IMG/VR virus record: IMGVR_UViG_3300025668_000792
Location: 1-40,656 of that record
Length of the DNA stretch: 40,656 nucleotides
Source of the DNA: a virus
Reading direction: 5' to 3' (one strand)
This document shows positions 14,931 through 21,854 of this stretch, piece after piece. Each line of letters starts with the position of its first letter. The stretch's first letter is position 1. A program made the translations under genes and the position numbers. The notes beneath the pieces were generated by a model. It saw only the letters and a program-made list of their open reading frames with translations, made no database searches and was not told the origin of the DNA.

Positions 14931-15627
14931 ATTTATTTTTGATGTAGATGGAACGCTTACACCCAGTCGTGGTAAAATGGACTACAATTTTCAAGCTTGG
15001 TTTAACACGTTTTGTTTAACAAACGACGTGTATATTGTGACCGGTAGTGATAAAGATAAAACTGTCGAACAAATTGGTAAAACTTACGATTTAGCAAAGG
15101 TAGCCTATAATTGTAGTGGAAACGACGTTTATAGCGCTGGAGTAAGAATTCGTAAATCTGATTGGGTAACTCCAGAAAAAGTTAAAAAGTGGTTATCCGA
15201 TGAACTTATTCGTAGCCCATATCCTGTAAGGACCGGTAATCATTTAGAAGAAAGACCTGGCACAGCAAACTTTAGTGTTGTTGGAAGAAATGCAAATAAA
15301 GAACAACGTGCACAATATGTAAAATACGACACCATAAACAATGAAAGAAACGAAATCGTTGAGTCTTTTAATTACAACTTTGGAGAAAAAACACTAGGTT
15401 TAATGGCAACATCAGGCGGTGACACTGGAATAGATCTATATCCCATTGGTTTTGATAAATCACAAGTTATTCTTGATTTTCCTGATCATGATACTGTACA
15501 TTTCTTTGGTGACAAAATGGATCCAGGTGGTAATGATTATCCTCTCGCTCAGGTTAACAAAAACGGAGTAAACCATCACGTAAGAAACTGGCAGCATACG
15601 TGGGAGATACTCAAATGTTTACAATAG
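14923..15627 (+). CDS. Phosphomannomutase-like HAD enzyme (eukaryotic PMM type)
   Basis: A 234-residue HAD-IIB protein. The phospho-acceptor motif FDVDGTLTPSR sits at the N-terminus, which favours ATG 14923. Cap-domain and C-terminal segments match eukaryotic-type PMM: RPGTANFSVVGRNA, GGDTGIDLYPIGFDKSQ and HFFGDKMDPGGNDYPL. That family interconverts mannose-6-P and mannose-1-P, feeding GDP-mannose. Length is close to eukaryotic PMM (~245). A phosphatase function is the alternative. It follows sugar-nucleotide genes and overlaps both neighbours, fitting a glycan pathway. Confidence 0.8.
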   Translation: MNKFIFDVDGTLTPSRGKMDYNFQAWFNTFCLTNDVYIVTGSDKDKTVEQIGKTYDLAKVAYNCSGNDVYSAGVRIRKSDWVTPEKVKKWLSDELIRSPYPVRTGNHLEERPGTANFSVVGRNANKEQRAQYVKYDTINNERNEIVESFNYNFGEKTLGLMATSGGDTGIDLYPIGFDKSQVILDFPDHDTVHFFGDKMDPGGNDYPLAQVNKNGVNHHVRNWQHTWEILKCLQ

Positions 15628-15845
15628 AAATGGATTGGGATGAAACTGCGTTAACAATTTTAGACGACACTGGCACGGTTGAAGATGTTCAAGTTTTTAT
15701 GTACGACGATGTAGTGTACATCAGACAATGGGTTGAAAAAGAAGGTAGTTTTCAAATAATTCAAATGACTCCTTTAATGTTAGAAGAGTTTAGAAGATCG
15801 TTTAAATATCCCGAAGGAGCTTACCTTGTCGATGTTGGACAATAA
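15615..15845 (+). CDS. Small acidic hypothetical protein
   Basis: The 76-residue product starts at ATG 15615 with GGGAGA upstream; GTG 15600 is a less likely start. It is beta-rich (MFTIEMDWDETALTILDD, VVYIRQWVEKEGSF). It overlaps the PMM-like gene and the following gene. I recall similar short proteins in marine T4-like phages. Function unknown. Confidence 0.65.
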   Translation: MFTIEMDWDETALTILDDTGTVEDVQVFMYDDVVYIRQWVEKEGSFQIIQMTPLMLEEFRRSFKYPEGAYLVDVGQ

Positions 15846-16110
15846 AGCTGAAGAAGTAATATCAAAGAATAAAAATATGATGGTGCCTTGGTATCTTATG
15901 GGCGCATATGCTTATTATGTAGAAGACGATCCAGTTTTATCTGACTCTTATTTTGATAATTTAGCAAAAAGAATGATGGACGATTGGGATAATATAGAAC
16001 ACTTTCATAAACATCTATTAGGTCCTATGGATTTATTAGCAGGCACATATCTTGGTGAATATCCTGAAAGAGTCAAAGGTGGCGTAGAAGCTTTAAGAAA
16101 AATGAAATAA
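15826..16110 (+). CDS. Small protein resembling the N-terminal (Ia) motif of NAD-dependent DNA ligase
   Basis: The 94-residue product starts at TTG 15826, best spaced from GGAG 15816-15819; ATG 15832 is possible. The segment AYYVEDDPVLSDSYFDNLAK resembles the YY-x(n)-D-P-x-ISDxxYDxL motif of the LigA Ia domain, which binds NMN. No adenylation, OB or BRCT domain follows, so it is not a ligase itself. The resemblance may reflect a free-standing NMN-binding-like fold or chance. Confidence 0.55.
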   Translation: MSMLDNKAEEVISKNKNMMVPWYLMGAYAYYVEDDPVLSDSYFDNLAKRMMDDWDNIEHFHKHLLGPMDLLAGTYLGEYPERVKGGVEALRKMK

Positions 16111-16124
16111 AAGCAAATTAACGG

Positions 16125-16153
16125 TTGACATTACCGTAAGAATAGTATAGATT
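16125..16153 (+). promoter_or_regulatory. Early promoter of the 16188 gene
   Basis: ACGGTTGACATT with TTGACA 16125-16130, 17-nt spacer, TAGATT 16148-16153. TGATTC begins on the last base of the -10 (16153-16158), and GAATCA is at 16177-16182. Confidence 0.85.
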
Positions 16154-16186
16154 GATTCTATAAGGTAAAACAAAAGGAATCAATCT
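16149..16186. promoter_or_regulatory. Operator-like 10-bp dyad spanning -10 to RBS
   Basis: AGATTGATTC (16149-16158) and GAATCAATCT (16177-16186) are perfect inverted repeats separated by 18 nt. The expected transcription start (~16160) lies after the left arm, so the RNA cannot form this hairpin. A DNA-binding site is more likely. The right arm adjoins the start codon at 16188. Confidence 0.5.
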
Positions 16187-16187
16187 T

Positions 16188-16568
16188 ATGAAATACGCAA
16201 TTTATCAAATCCGTCTTACTGATGCTCAAATTGATCTTATCAACGAAACTCAAAGCTTCGAGTCAGTTCCTGCTAAAAAAGCAAAGATTGATATGGATAT
16301 GGATTTTGCAGGTCATAAGATTGGTGGATTAGCATACGATGCTTTCGTAGAAAAAAACTATTACACTCACGTTGCTAATATTGAAGCTGCTTCAGCAAAT
16401 GAAGTATTTCATATTGGCAACATGGGACCCGAAGAAAACATTGAGCGCTTAGAACGTATGCACTCAATTTCAGTTGGCGATGTTCTCGTTGACGAAGAAG
16501 GTCAATGTATTGTAGTTGCTCCAATTGGTTTTGTAGCATTCTCACATGATTGGCGTCTAGCAGCATAA
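16188..16568 (+). CDS. Conserved phage hypothetical protein (early)
   Basis: 126 residues: MKYAIYQIRLTDAQIDLINE, then YYTHVANIEA, NMGPEENIERLERMHSISVG, DVLVDEEGQ and APIGFVAF. From memory this pattern recurs in T4-like and other marine phages without a known function. RBS AAGGAAT lies within the right arm of the dyad. It is first in a short early operon with the next gene and glutaredoxin. Confidence 0.75.
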   Translation: MKYAIYQIRLTDAQIDLINETQSFESVPAKKAKIDMDMDFAGHKIGGLAYDAFVEKNYYTHVANIEAASANEVFHIGNMGPEENIERLERMHSISVGDVLVDEEGQCIVVAPIGFVAFSHDWRLAA

Positions 16569-16576
16569 GGAATATT

Positions 16577-16807
16577 ATGAATTTAAATGACTTTTCAAAT
16601 AAACAATTAAACGACATTATAGATTGTTTAAACCCAGATTGGGTCCCTATTACAGACGAGTACATGGTCCGCGACGATAGGACAAGCGGATTGTTTACTC
16701 GTGCTTTTAAAACAACGTCTGGAACTTCAAGCCTATTTTGGCGAGTTCATTTTGGAACACCTAAGACAGTTAAAACTGTTTTTGAAAATATACAAAGGAT
16801 GCAATGA
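16577..16807 (+). CDS. Hypothetical protein
   Basis: 76 residues from ATG 16577 (RBS AAGGAA); an upstream in-frame ATG (16550) lies inside the preceding gene. Begins MNLNDFSNKQLNDIIDCLNP and ends FGTPKTVKTVFENIQRMQ. Its stop overlaps the glutaredoxin start. No motif recognised. Confidence 0.65.
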   Translation: MNLNDFSNKQLNDIIDCLNPDWVPITDEYMVRDDRTSGLFTRAFKTTSGTSSLFWRVHFGTPKTVKTVFENIQRMQ

Positions 16808-17061
16808 TGATAGAAATCTATGGAACACCAACGTGTGGTTTTTGTATTCGTGCCAAGAAATTAGCAGAGCGACATCAGATTGCGTATGAATATAAAGACA
16901 TTAGTGCAAATCAAACTAATCGAGATGAGCTTACAGAACGTATGGGTTCTGAGCCAAGACAGGTCCCGCAAATTTTTTGGAACAACAAATACGTTGGTGG
17001 TTATGAGCAACTCAATGCCGAAATTGAAAACACACGAAACTTTGGAGATGGTGCATTTTAA
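16804..17061 (+). CDS. Glutaredoxin
   Basis: 85 residues with a thioredoxin fold: IEIYGTPTCGFCIRAKKL, active site CGFC (Cys11, Cys14), the cis-proline segment RQVPQIFWNNKYVGG and C-terminal GGYEQL. It probably donates electrons to the phage ribonucleotide reductase, whose NrdA has a C-terminal CxxC. The TPTCGFC site is not the usual CPYC but occurs in dithiol glutaredoxins. Starts at ATG 16804 or 16807 in an ATGATGA overlap with the previous stop. Confidence 0.9.
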   Translation: MMIEIYGTPTCGFCIRAKKLAERHQIAYEYKDISANQTNRDELTERMGSEPRQVPQIFWNNKYVGGYEQLNAEIENTRNFGDGAF

Positions 17062-17064
17062 CGG

Positions 17065-17093
17065 TTGACATTCCTGTTAAACTAGTTTATATT
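17065..17093 (+). promoter_or_regulatory. Early promoter of the 17119 operon
   Basis: ACGGTTGACATT starts at the glutaredoxin stop codon. TTGACA 17065-17070, 17-nt spacer, TATATT 17088-17093. TGATTC (17093-17098) overlaps the end of the -10, and GAATCA is at 17110-17115. Confidence 0.87.
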
Positions 17094-17115
17094 GATTCTA
17101 TAATAAGGAGAATCA
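17093..17115. promoter_or_regulatory. Dyad after the -10 box
   Basis: TGATTCT (17093-17099) and AGAATCA (17109-17115) are perfect 7-bp inverted repeats with a 9-nt gap that contains the RBS AAGG. Related to the longer dyads at 16149 and 35769, with a shorter gap. Confidence 0.4.
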
Positions 17116-17118
17116 CTA

Positions 17119-17349
17119 ATGTATACTGCACAGCTTGACGTTTCATCAGAACCAACTCACTCTGAAGTCCAACAATTCGCCAAAGAACACGGATGTACGG
17201 CTAACCTCTTAATAATCAACGGCCCAGCCGGTGGCAATCCACTTTACCAATTCTCATCTAATAACTATGACCACCTCGAAGAATTGGTCGGACAAATACT
17301 TGGGCGCCTAGATCCTGAGCATATCAAAACAATCATAAACGAAATTTAA
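17119..17349 (+). CDS. Small hypothetical protein (early)
   Basis: 76 residues; starts MYTAQLDVSSEPTHSEVQQF, with a small-residue turn INGPAGGNPLYQFSSNNY and a C-terminal helix. First gene after its promoter. Predicted mixed alpha/beta; no family recognised. Confidence 0.7.
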   Translation: MYTAQLDVSSEPTHSEVQQFAKEHGCTANLLIINGPAGGNPLYQFSSNNYDHLEELVGQILGRLDPEHIKTIINEI

Positions 17350-17353
17350 AAAA

Positions 17354-17563
17354 ATGAAAATCTTTGAGTCATATGGTATTAACACTGCTCAACACTGGGC
17401 ATTAGGTACAAAATGGGTTTATGGAAAAGGCGTTGTTGAGATGCATCCAGAAGGCTTTTCATGTACGTGTAAGAAGCGCCCACAGAGACCGTGTAGCCAC
17501 ATACAAAATGTTAAACACCGCATGTACGGTGTATTTGATGAACACTATAAGGAGGCATCTTAA
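17354..17563 (+). CDS. Small SWIM-type zinc-finger protein
   Basis: 69 residues. Residues ~34-46 (FSCTCKKRPQRPCSHIQN) fit the SWIM motif C-x-C-x(n)-C-x-H, preceded by the typical beta hairpin WVYGKGVVEMHPEG. SWIM domains bind zinc and often mediate DNA or protein contacts. It could be a host-takeover or regulatory protein. It lies 4 nt after the previous gene and its stop overlaps the next start (TAATG). Confidence 0.72.
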   Translation: MKIFESYGINTAQHWALGTKWVYGKGVVEMHPEGFSCTCKKRPQRPCSHIQNVKHRMYGVFDEHYKEAS

Positions 17564-17892
17564 TGTCTATGCACATGATACGTGGAGTTCAAGTCCACGG
17601 AAAATCAAAAAAGAAACTAACACCAAAGGATCGCCTAGCTGCTATTGAGCATGAGAAATGGTTGGCAAAGATAGGTGTTGGTAAAACAAAAGCACGTAAC
17701 ACTAATACTATTCCTGATTATGACACAGGCCCACGCATGACCTCTGATAAGATTGCTGGAAATGGTGCTAAAAAGGAAGCAACACAATATACTGGCGATT
17801 ACATCATTGGCATTGGTCAAATGCACAAGTCTAATGGTGTTCCTATTACACGTAAAGAAGATGCTGTTGCTATAGCAAACATGAGGCGCTAA
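17563..17892 (+). CDS. Basic hypothetical protein
   Basis: 109 residues, Lys-rich N-terminus (HGKSKKKLTPKDRLAAIEHE, KWLAKIGVGKTKA) and a Gly-rich second half (YTGDYIIGIGQMHKSNGVPI). No catalytic motif. Coupled on both sides by one-base overlaps. RBS AAGGAGG is strong. Nucleic-acid binding is possible but unproven. Confidence 0.7.
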   Translation: MSMHMIRGVQVHGKSKKKLTPKDRLAAIEHEKWLAKIGVGKTKARNTNTIPDYDTGPRMTSDKIAGNGAKKEATQYTGDYIIGIGQMHKSNGVPITRKEDAVAIANMRR

Positions 17893-18095
17893 TGAAACTT
17901 ACAACTGATATGATTATTGATGATGAGTACATTATGTTTGGTGACAAAGTTACTCGTTTTGAGGTTGTGGATAATAAAGGCCGCGCCTATGCAAAGTACG
18001 GAGTACAAGAGCTAAAGTTTCAACTACAAGATGATGGTAGAACACTTAAAGCATTTGTGCGATTTGAAGAAGAAGAGGAGATTTCTATTGACTAA
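17892..18095 (+). CDS. Small hypothetical protein with acidic tail
   Basis: 67 residues, beta-rich (MFGDKVTRFEVVDNKGRAYA, VQELKFQLQDDGRTLKAFVR) with a Glu run at the C-terminus. Overlaps the preceding stop (TAATG) and the next TTG start. Unknown. Confidence 0.65.
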   Translation: MKLTTDMIIDDEYIMFGDKVTRFEVVDNKGRAYAKYGVQELKFQLQDDGRTLKAFVRFEEEEEISID

Positions 18096-18252
18096 TGTAA
18101 TTGAACCACAACAACGAAACGCGAAGCCAGATTTAATGCTGACTGAAGATGGAAAAGTATGGGTCCAAGACTCATCAGATCCCGAAGGTTTTGATTTATT
18201 GGAAACAATTCGTGATTTGCAAGAAAGAGTTAAGGCTTTAGAAAACAAATAA
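18088..18252 (+). CDS. Small hypothetical protein, TTG start
   Basis: 54 residues from TTG 18088, with AGAGGAG (18074-18080) ideally placed upstream; the in-frame ATG 18031 is buried in the preceding gene. MTNVIEPQQRNAKPDLMLTE then a C-terminal coiled coil, LLETIRDLQERVKALENK. The 8-nt overlap suggests coupling. Confidence 0.6.
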   Translation: MTNVIEPQQRNAKPDLMLTEDGKVWVQDSSDPEGFDLLETIRDLQERVKALENK

Positions 18253-18258
18253 AGAATG

Positions 18259-18266
18259 AATAAATA
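18259..18266 (+). promoter_or_regulatory. Weak late-promoter-like AATAAATA
   Basis: AATAAATA differs from the T4 late box TATAAATA at one position and lies 23 nt before the GIY-YIG-type gene in a short gap. Such AT-rich octamers are common here; low weight. Confidence 0.2.
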
Positions 18267-18288
18267 ATCCTATTACAATGGGGTTATT

Positions 18289-18723
18289 ATGTGGCTATAT
18301 AATGATAAAGAATTTACTTCTGAAATGATTGAAGATAATGTTGGATTTGTTTACGTACTAACAGACAAGTCCAATAATAAAAAATATGTTGGTAAAAAAA
18401 TATTTGTTTCTAAACGCCGCTTACCTCCCCTCAAAGGGAAAAAAAGAAAGCGTACTAAGATTGTCGAGTCTGATTGGCAAACTTATTATGGATCTTCAGA
18501 GGAAGTAAAACAAATAGTAGAAGATTTAGGCGCAGAAAACTTCCACAGAGAAATACTACACTTATGTAAATCTAAAGGCGAGCTGTCTTACCTTGAGCTT
18601 AGGGAACAGATGGAGCGCGAAGTGTTGTTAAGCGATGAATATTATAATGGAATAGTTCAAGTAAAAATTCACCGGTCCCATGTCAAAAGATTAAAGCTTC
18701 TTGCCGAAGGAACAATAAAATGA
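18289..18723 (+). CDS. GIY-YIG-like putative endonuclease
   Basis: 144 residues. GFVYVLTDKSNNKKYVGKK (~19-37) aligns with the GIY-x(10-11)-YIG core (here FVY and YVG). A basic stretch, KGKKKRKRTKI, follows, then WQTYYGSSEEVK and ENFHREILHLCKSKGELSYL, a pattern I recall from a putative endonuclease widespread in T4-like marine phages. Its job may be host DNA breakdown or genome competition. ATG 18289 is supported by the GGGGT-TATTATG context; the 3' end overlaps the next methyltransferase gene. Confidence 0.75.
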   Translation: MWLYNDKEFTSEMIEDNVGFVYVLTDKSNNKKYVGKKIFVSKRRLPPLKGKKRKRTKIVESDWQTYYGSSEEVKQIVEDLGAENFHREILHLCKSKGELSYLELREQMEREVLLSDEYYNGIVQVKIHRSHVKRLKLLAEGTIK

Positions 18724-19373
18724 AATATTATGAAAATGAAATAAAATCTTTAGGTGCTAGACAATATGTTGGTGGACTATTCGAGGAAATAGGAAAATGG
18801 CAATTTGATCTTATAACACAAAATCAAACCTTAAGTAAACAAACTCGTTTTCTCGATATAGCCTGTGGATGTTTTCGATTAGGAAAGCATATGATAGACT
18901 ACTTAGACGATAATCATTATTATGGACTTGATATTGCTGAGGACGTTGTTAATCATGGAATTAATCAAGAACTGCGCGAAGATCAAAGACCCGGTTCTCA
19001 AAAAAATCCAACAGTGTGGATTACTGACACCTTTGATTTTAGTAAGGTTTCAGAAGGATATGACTTAGCTTGGGCTAATAGTCTTTTTTCTCATTTAGAT
19101 GTCGAAGATATACAAAATTGTTTTGAAGGTTTGAATAAAGTTTCAGAAAAAAACAATACATTCATGTTTACGTATTTTAATCATCATAATCCAGAGGTGG
19201 TTAATGGTAATCAACGCAACTGGCAAGGTAAAAGCCATTCAAATAGAATGTTTGTATACAGTCTTAAAGAAATGCAAGAAATTGCAGGTGGCTATGGTTG
19301 GGAAGTTAATCCACTTCAAACTCAAACACATCCAAGAGCACAATTGGTCGTAAAAAGTGTAAAAATCAGTTGA
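18720..19373 (+). CDS. Class I SAM-dependent methyltransferase
   Basis: 217 residues. RFLDIACGCFRLGKHMIDYL carries motif I (DIACGCFRLG), followed by the acidic motif II YYGLDIAEDVV and motif IV-like YDLAWANSLFSHL. The C-terminus has HNPEVVNGNQRNW and SLKEMQEIAGGYGW, as in small-molecule or sugar methyltransferases. Starts in an ATGA overlap with the nuclease gene. It is separated from the glycan cluster by ~3 kb, so the target is uncertain. Confidence 0.82.
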   Translation: MKYYENEIKSLGARQYVGGLFEEIGKWQFDLITQNQTLSKQTRFLDIACGCFRLGKHMIDYLDDNHYYGLDIAEDVVNHGINQELREDQRPGSQKNPTVWITDTFDFSKVSEGYDLAWANSLFSHLDVEDIQNCFEGLNKVSEKNNTFMFTYFNHHNPEVVNGNQRNWQGKSHSNRMFVYSLKEMQEIAGGYGWEVNPLQTQTHPRAQLVVKSVKIS

Positions 19374-19379
19374 CAACGG

Positions 19380-19408
19380 TTGACATTTGGTTTAATATAG
19401 TTTATATT
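19380..19408 (+). promoter_or_regulatory. Early promoter with tandem -35 boxes
   Basis: CGGTTGACAT with TTGACA 19380-19385, 17-nt spacer, TATATT 19403-19408. A second TTGACA lies 10 bp upstream (19370-19375) and overlaps the stop of the methyltransferase gene. GAATCA is at 19421-19426. Confidence 0.85.
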
Positions 19409-19440
19409 AGATCTTATATAGAATCAGTCTGGAGAATATT

Positions 19441-19671
19441 ATGCTTATCAAACGTAAAAGTGTATTGAGTGGAATCGAACGTACCAAAGATATACCCATC
19501 GATCCCGAAAATTATATCGAATGGCAACGCGGCTATGCTTCAATCGATGAAGCAATGCCTTACCTCACTTCTGAAGACCGTGAGTTTATTTTGTCAGGTA
19601 TGACACCTACAGAATGGAAATCTGCATTCTCTAAAGAGATTATGAATATAGTATCGGATACTTTTGCATGA
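19441..19671 (+). CDS. Conserved phage hypothetical protein
   Basis: 76 residues: MLIKRKSVLSGIERTKDIPI, WQRGYASIDEAMPYLTSEDR, EFILSGMTPTEWKSAF. This pattern (MLIKRKSV-SG-ERT-DIP, then a helix ending in REFI-SG-T-EEW) is familiar from many unrelated phages, always short and of unknown function. RBS GGAGA. Its stop overlaps the next ATG. Confidence 0.8.
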   Translation: MLIKRKSVLSGIERTKDIPIDPENYIEWQRGYASIDEAMPYLTSEDREFILSGMTPTEWKSAFSKEIMNIVSDTFA

Positions 19672-20300
19672 TATTTTTATTCAATGGCCCTCCTCGCTCG
19701 GGTAAAGATGCAGCTGCTGACTACTTTAAAGATCAAGGTTATAAACACCTTTCATTTAAGTATCAGCTATATAAAGAAACTGCAAAATACTTTGGCATCA
19801 ATTATGATTGGTTTATGGAACGCTATGATGATCGCACTGTAAAAGAAGTTCCTCACGTGGATCTTGGACATATGTCATGTCGTGAAGCTATGATATATGT
19901 ATCAGAAAAAGTAGTTAAGCCTAAGCGAGGCCTTGACTACTTTGGACGGCAAGTCGCTGATGAAATTGATTTAAACAAAGACTACGCTATTTCAGATGGT
20001 GGCTTTGTAGATGAATTGATTCCTGTTATAAATAAAGTTGGTTCCAATAATTTTGTTTTGGTTCAATTAACGCGAGAAGGTGAGGATTACTCTACAGACT
20101 CTCGTCGTTATTTTGATGGAAATGTGGTACACGAATACGTGAATTCTCACAAAACCTTAATTAACAAAAAATATGTTTTAAATCACAAATTTAATGTAAA
20201 AACATATCGTATCCATAACAACGGAACCTTAACAGATTTTCATTCAGTTTTAGAAGACTTGTATTTGAAAGAAGGTAATGTCAGAGCAGAAGCACAATAA
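19668..20300 (+). CDS. P-loop nucleotide kinase-like protein (possible T4 gp1-type dNMP kinase)
   Basis: 210 residues. N-terminal Walker A is FNGPPRSGKDAAADYF (Lys13), followed by a helix and HLSFKYQLYKETAKYFG, the organisation of small NMP kinases including T4 gp1. DYFGRQVADEIDLNKDYAIS followed by DGGF resembles the central region of such kinases. It would phosphorylate dNMPs for DNA synthesis. Sequence divergence from T4 gp1 is large, so substrate is uncertain. It begins in an ATGA overlap. Confidence 0.7.
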   Translation: MIFLFNGPPRSGKDAAADYFKDQGYKHLSFKYQLYKETAKYFGINYDWFMERYDDRTVKEVPHVDLGHMSCREAMIYVSEKVVKPKRGLDYFGRQVADEIDLNKDYAISDGGFVDELIPVINKVGSNNFVLVQLTREGEDYSTDSRRYFDGNVVHEYVNSHKTLINKKYVLNHKFNVKTYRIHNNGTLTDFHSVLEDLYLKEGNVRAEAQ

Positions 20301-20508
20301 TAAAAAAACCAGTGCCAAACAACTATTTTTTGATAATCCCTATGATGTTGAAACATTCTTTGAAGGCATGACAATTGCGAAAAATCACGGTATGGAACTT
20401 CAATATATAGATAGGTTAGTAGCTTATATACGTTTGGACCCAACTGGAGAATTAACAACGCTTGTATATAGTTGTCTAAGAGATTTAAAAATAATTACTA
20501 TGGAATAA
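20278..20508 (+). CDS. Small hypothetical protein
   Basis: 76 residues from ATG 20278, overlapping the kinase gene by 23 nt (RBS GAAGG). Lys/Asn-rich N-terminus, then FDNPYDVETFFEGMTIAKNH and TTLVYSCLRDLKIITME. Possibly helical. I recall comparable short proteins in T4-like marine phages; no function known. Confidence 0.65.
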   Translation: MSEQKHNNKKTSAKQLFFDNPYDVETFFEGMTIAKNHGMELQYIDRLVAYIRLDPTGELTTLVYSCLRDLKIITME

Positions 20509-20523
20509 AAGGAATATTAGATT

Positions 20524-21477
20524 ATGAGTTGTATTTACAAAGGTAAAATCGTCGAAAGTGAGCTGAGTACAAACTCAAACGGCGGTACAGAAATGATGCG
20601 AAAAAGGTTGTTAGACTCAGTCTCTACGCGTCTTTTAGAAAAATATGCAATCCATTTTTCTCGCAGTAGAGAAATGTATACAGACGTAAAGAACATCTTT
20701 TACTGTCACGATTTAGCACAAGATCCAGAAAACAATATGCTGGCAAACGGCGGATGGAAACATTGGGATCACTTTGTGTTTGTATCAGCATGGCAACGAG
20801 ATCAATACGTTTTGCTTTATCAAATCCCATACTCAAAATGTACAGTAATTTATAACGCCGTAGAAAAAGAGTATGCTGTTCGGCAAAAAGATCAAGAAAC
20901 AATTAGGTTTATTTACCACACCACCCCACATCGTGGATTGGAATTGTTGGTTCCTATTTTTGATGCACTCGCTGAGCAATATAAAAATATCCATCTTGAT
21001 GTGTATTCAAGCTTTGGAATTTATGGTTGGGAAAATAGAGATGAACCATACTCTGGTTTATTTAAACGTATTGAAGCCCATCCTAAAATGACTTATCATG
21101 GTCATAAGAGTAATGAAGAAGTACTTGAAGCTTTAGATAAAGCTCATGTCTTTTTGTATCCAAATATTTGGCAAGAAACCTCTTGTATCGCGTTAATTGA
21201 AGCTATTAAATCTGGCGTAATTTGCGTTCATCCAAATTATGGGGCTCTTCCAGAAACAGCATGTAATGCTAGTATTATGTACGATTATCACGAAGACATT
21301 AATCGTCATGCCAGCTTTGTGTTTTCTATAGCAAAACAACTAATGGATTCTATAAATGGAAATCCAGAGTTTTTTGATAAGTGGACTCAGTCTGATAGAT
21401 TTTACTTAGGTAGAAATAGTATGCCTACATTCGAAGCATCTTGGCAAAAGCTTTTAAAGGACTTAGACAGTGTCTAA
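20524..21477 (+). CDS. Glycosyltransferase (GT-B fold, GT4-like)
   Basis: 317 residues. N-terminal half: NIFYCHDLAQDP, HFVFVSAWQRDQYV and VIYNAVEKEY, as in GT4-type acceptor domains. C-terminal half: FIYHTTPHRGLELLVPIFDA, YHGHKSNEEVLEAL, and the donor-binding ETSCIALIEAIKSG (E-x7-E) with PNYGALPETA. It transfers a sugar from an NDP donor to an unknown acceptor: host LPS, virion protein or DNA. The other sugar-nucleotide genes in the window could supply donors. N-terminal domain is short. Confidence 0.85.
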   Translation: MSCIYKGKIVESELSTNSNGGTEMMRKRLLDSVSTRLLEKYAIHFSRSREMYTDVKNIFYCHDLAQDPENNMLANGGWKHWDHFVFVSAWQRDQYVLLYQIPYSKCTVIYNAVEKEYAVRQKDQETIRFIYHTTPHRGLELLVPIFDALAEQYKNIHLDVYSSFGIYGWENRDEPYSGLFKRIEAHPKMTYHGHKSNEEVLEALDKAHVFLYPNIWQETSCIALIEAIKSGVICVHPNYGALPETACNASIMYDYHEDINRHASFVFSIAKQLMDSINGNPEFFDKWTQSDRFYLGRNSMPTFEASWQKLLKDLDSV

Positions 21478-21817
21478 AGATAACATTATAGAATTTCCAA
21501 AATTTAAAACTGATGGTCCACCTCAATCAAGAGCTGAGGTGGACGATAAAGTGATGGAATATAAACTTAGCTATAGTGAAGAGATTTCTGAATTTCTATG
21601 GAGACAATGCATCGCTGAACTTAGCAGATCTGGCTGTGATTTATCCAAAAATATGGAAAAATATTTTCCGAGCATGATACTCGTTTTAGAAGCAATCAGA
21701 TCTTTACACTTACAAACACAAGATGTAGACCATCCATTGCAAGATTTTGCAAAAGATTCTTTAAATATTGCAGATTTTGAGAAAAAAATGGTTGACATTG
21801 ATGAAGATATAGATTAG
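21470..21817 (+). CDS. Hypothetical protein, GTG start
   Basis: 115 residues from GTG 21470, overlapping the glycosyltransferase stop by 8 nt. It begins MSKDNIIEFPKFKTDGPP, then is largely helical (MEYKLSYSEEISEFLWRQCI) with an acidic end. The last codons contain the -35 and most of the spacer of the next promoter, so coding and promoter sequence are shared. Function unknown. Confidence 0.68.
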   Translation: MSKDNIIEFPKFKTDGPPQSRAEVDDKVMEYKLSYSEEISEFLWRQCIAELSRSGCDLSKNMEKYFPSMILVLEAIRSLHLQTQDVDHPLQDFAKDSLNIADFEKKMVDIDEDID

Positions 21818-21820
21818 AAT
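21792..21820 (+). promoter_or_regulatory. Early promoter for RNase H, inside the end of the preceding gene
   Basis: TGGTTGACATTG with TTGACA 21792-21797, 17-nt spacer, TAGAAT 21815-21820. The stop codon of the upstream gene (21815-21817) lies in the -10. GAATCA is at 21847-21852, next to the RNase H start. Confidence 0.78.
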
Positions 21821-21854
21821 AGATCTATAAATTAAATTATAACAGAGAATCAAA

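Noticed and set aside
17575-17605. GTGGA-GTTCAAG-TCCAC resembling a tRNA T-arm
   Set aside because: It lies inside a coupled coding gene, and no acceptor stem, D-arm or anticodon arm can be placed around it.
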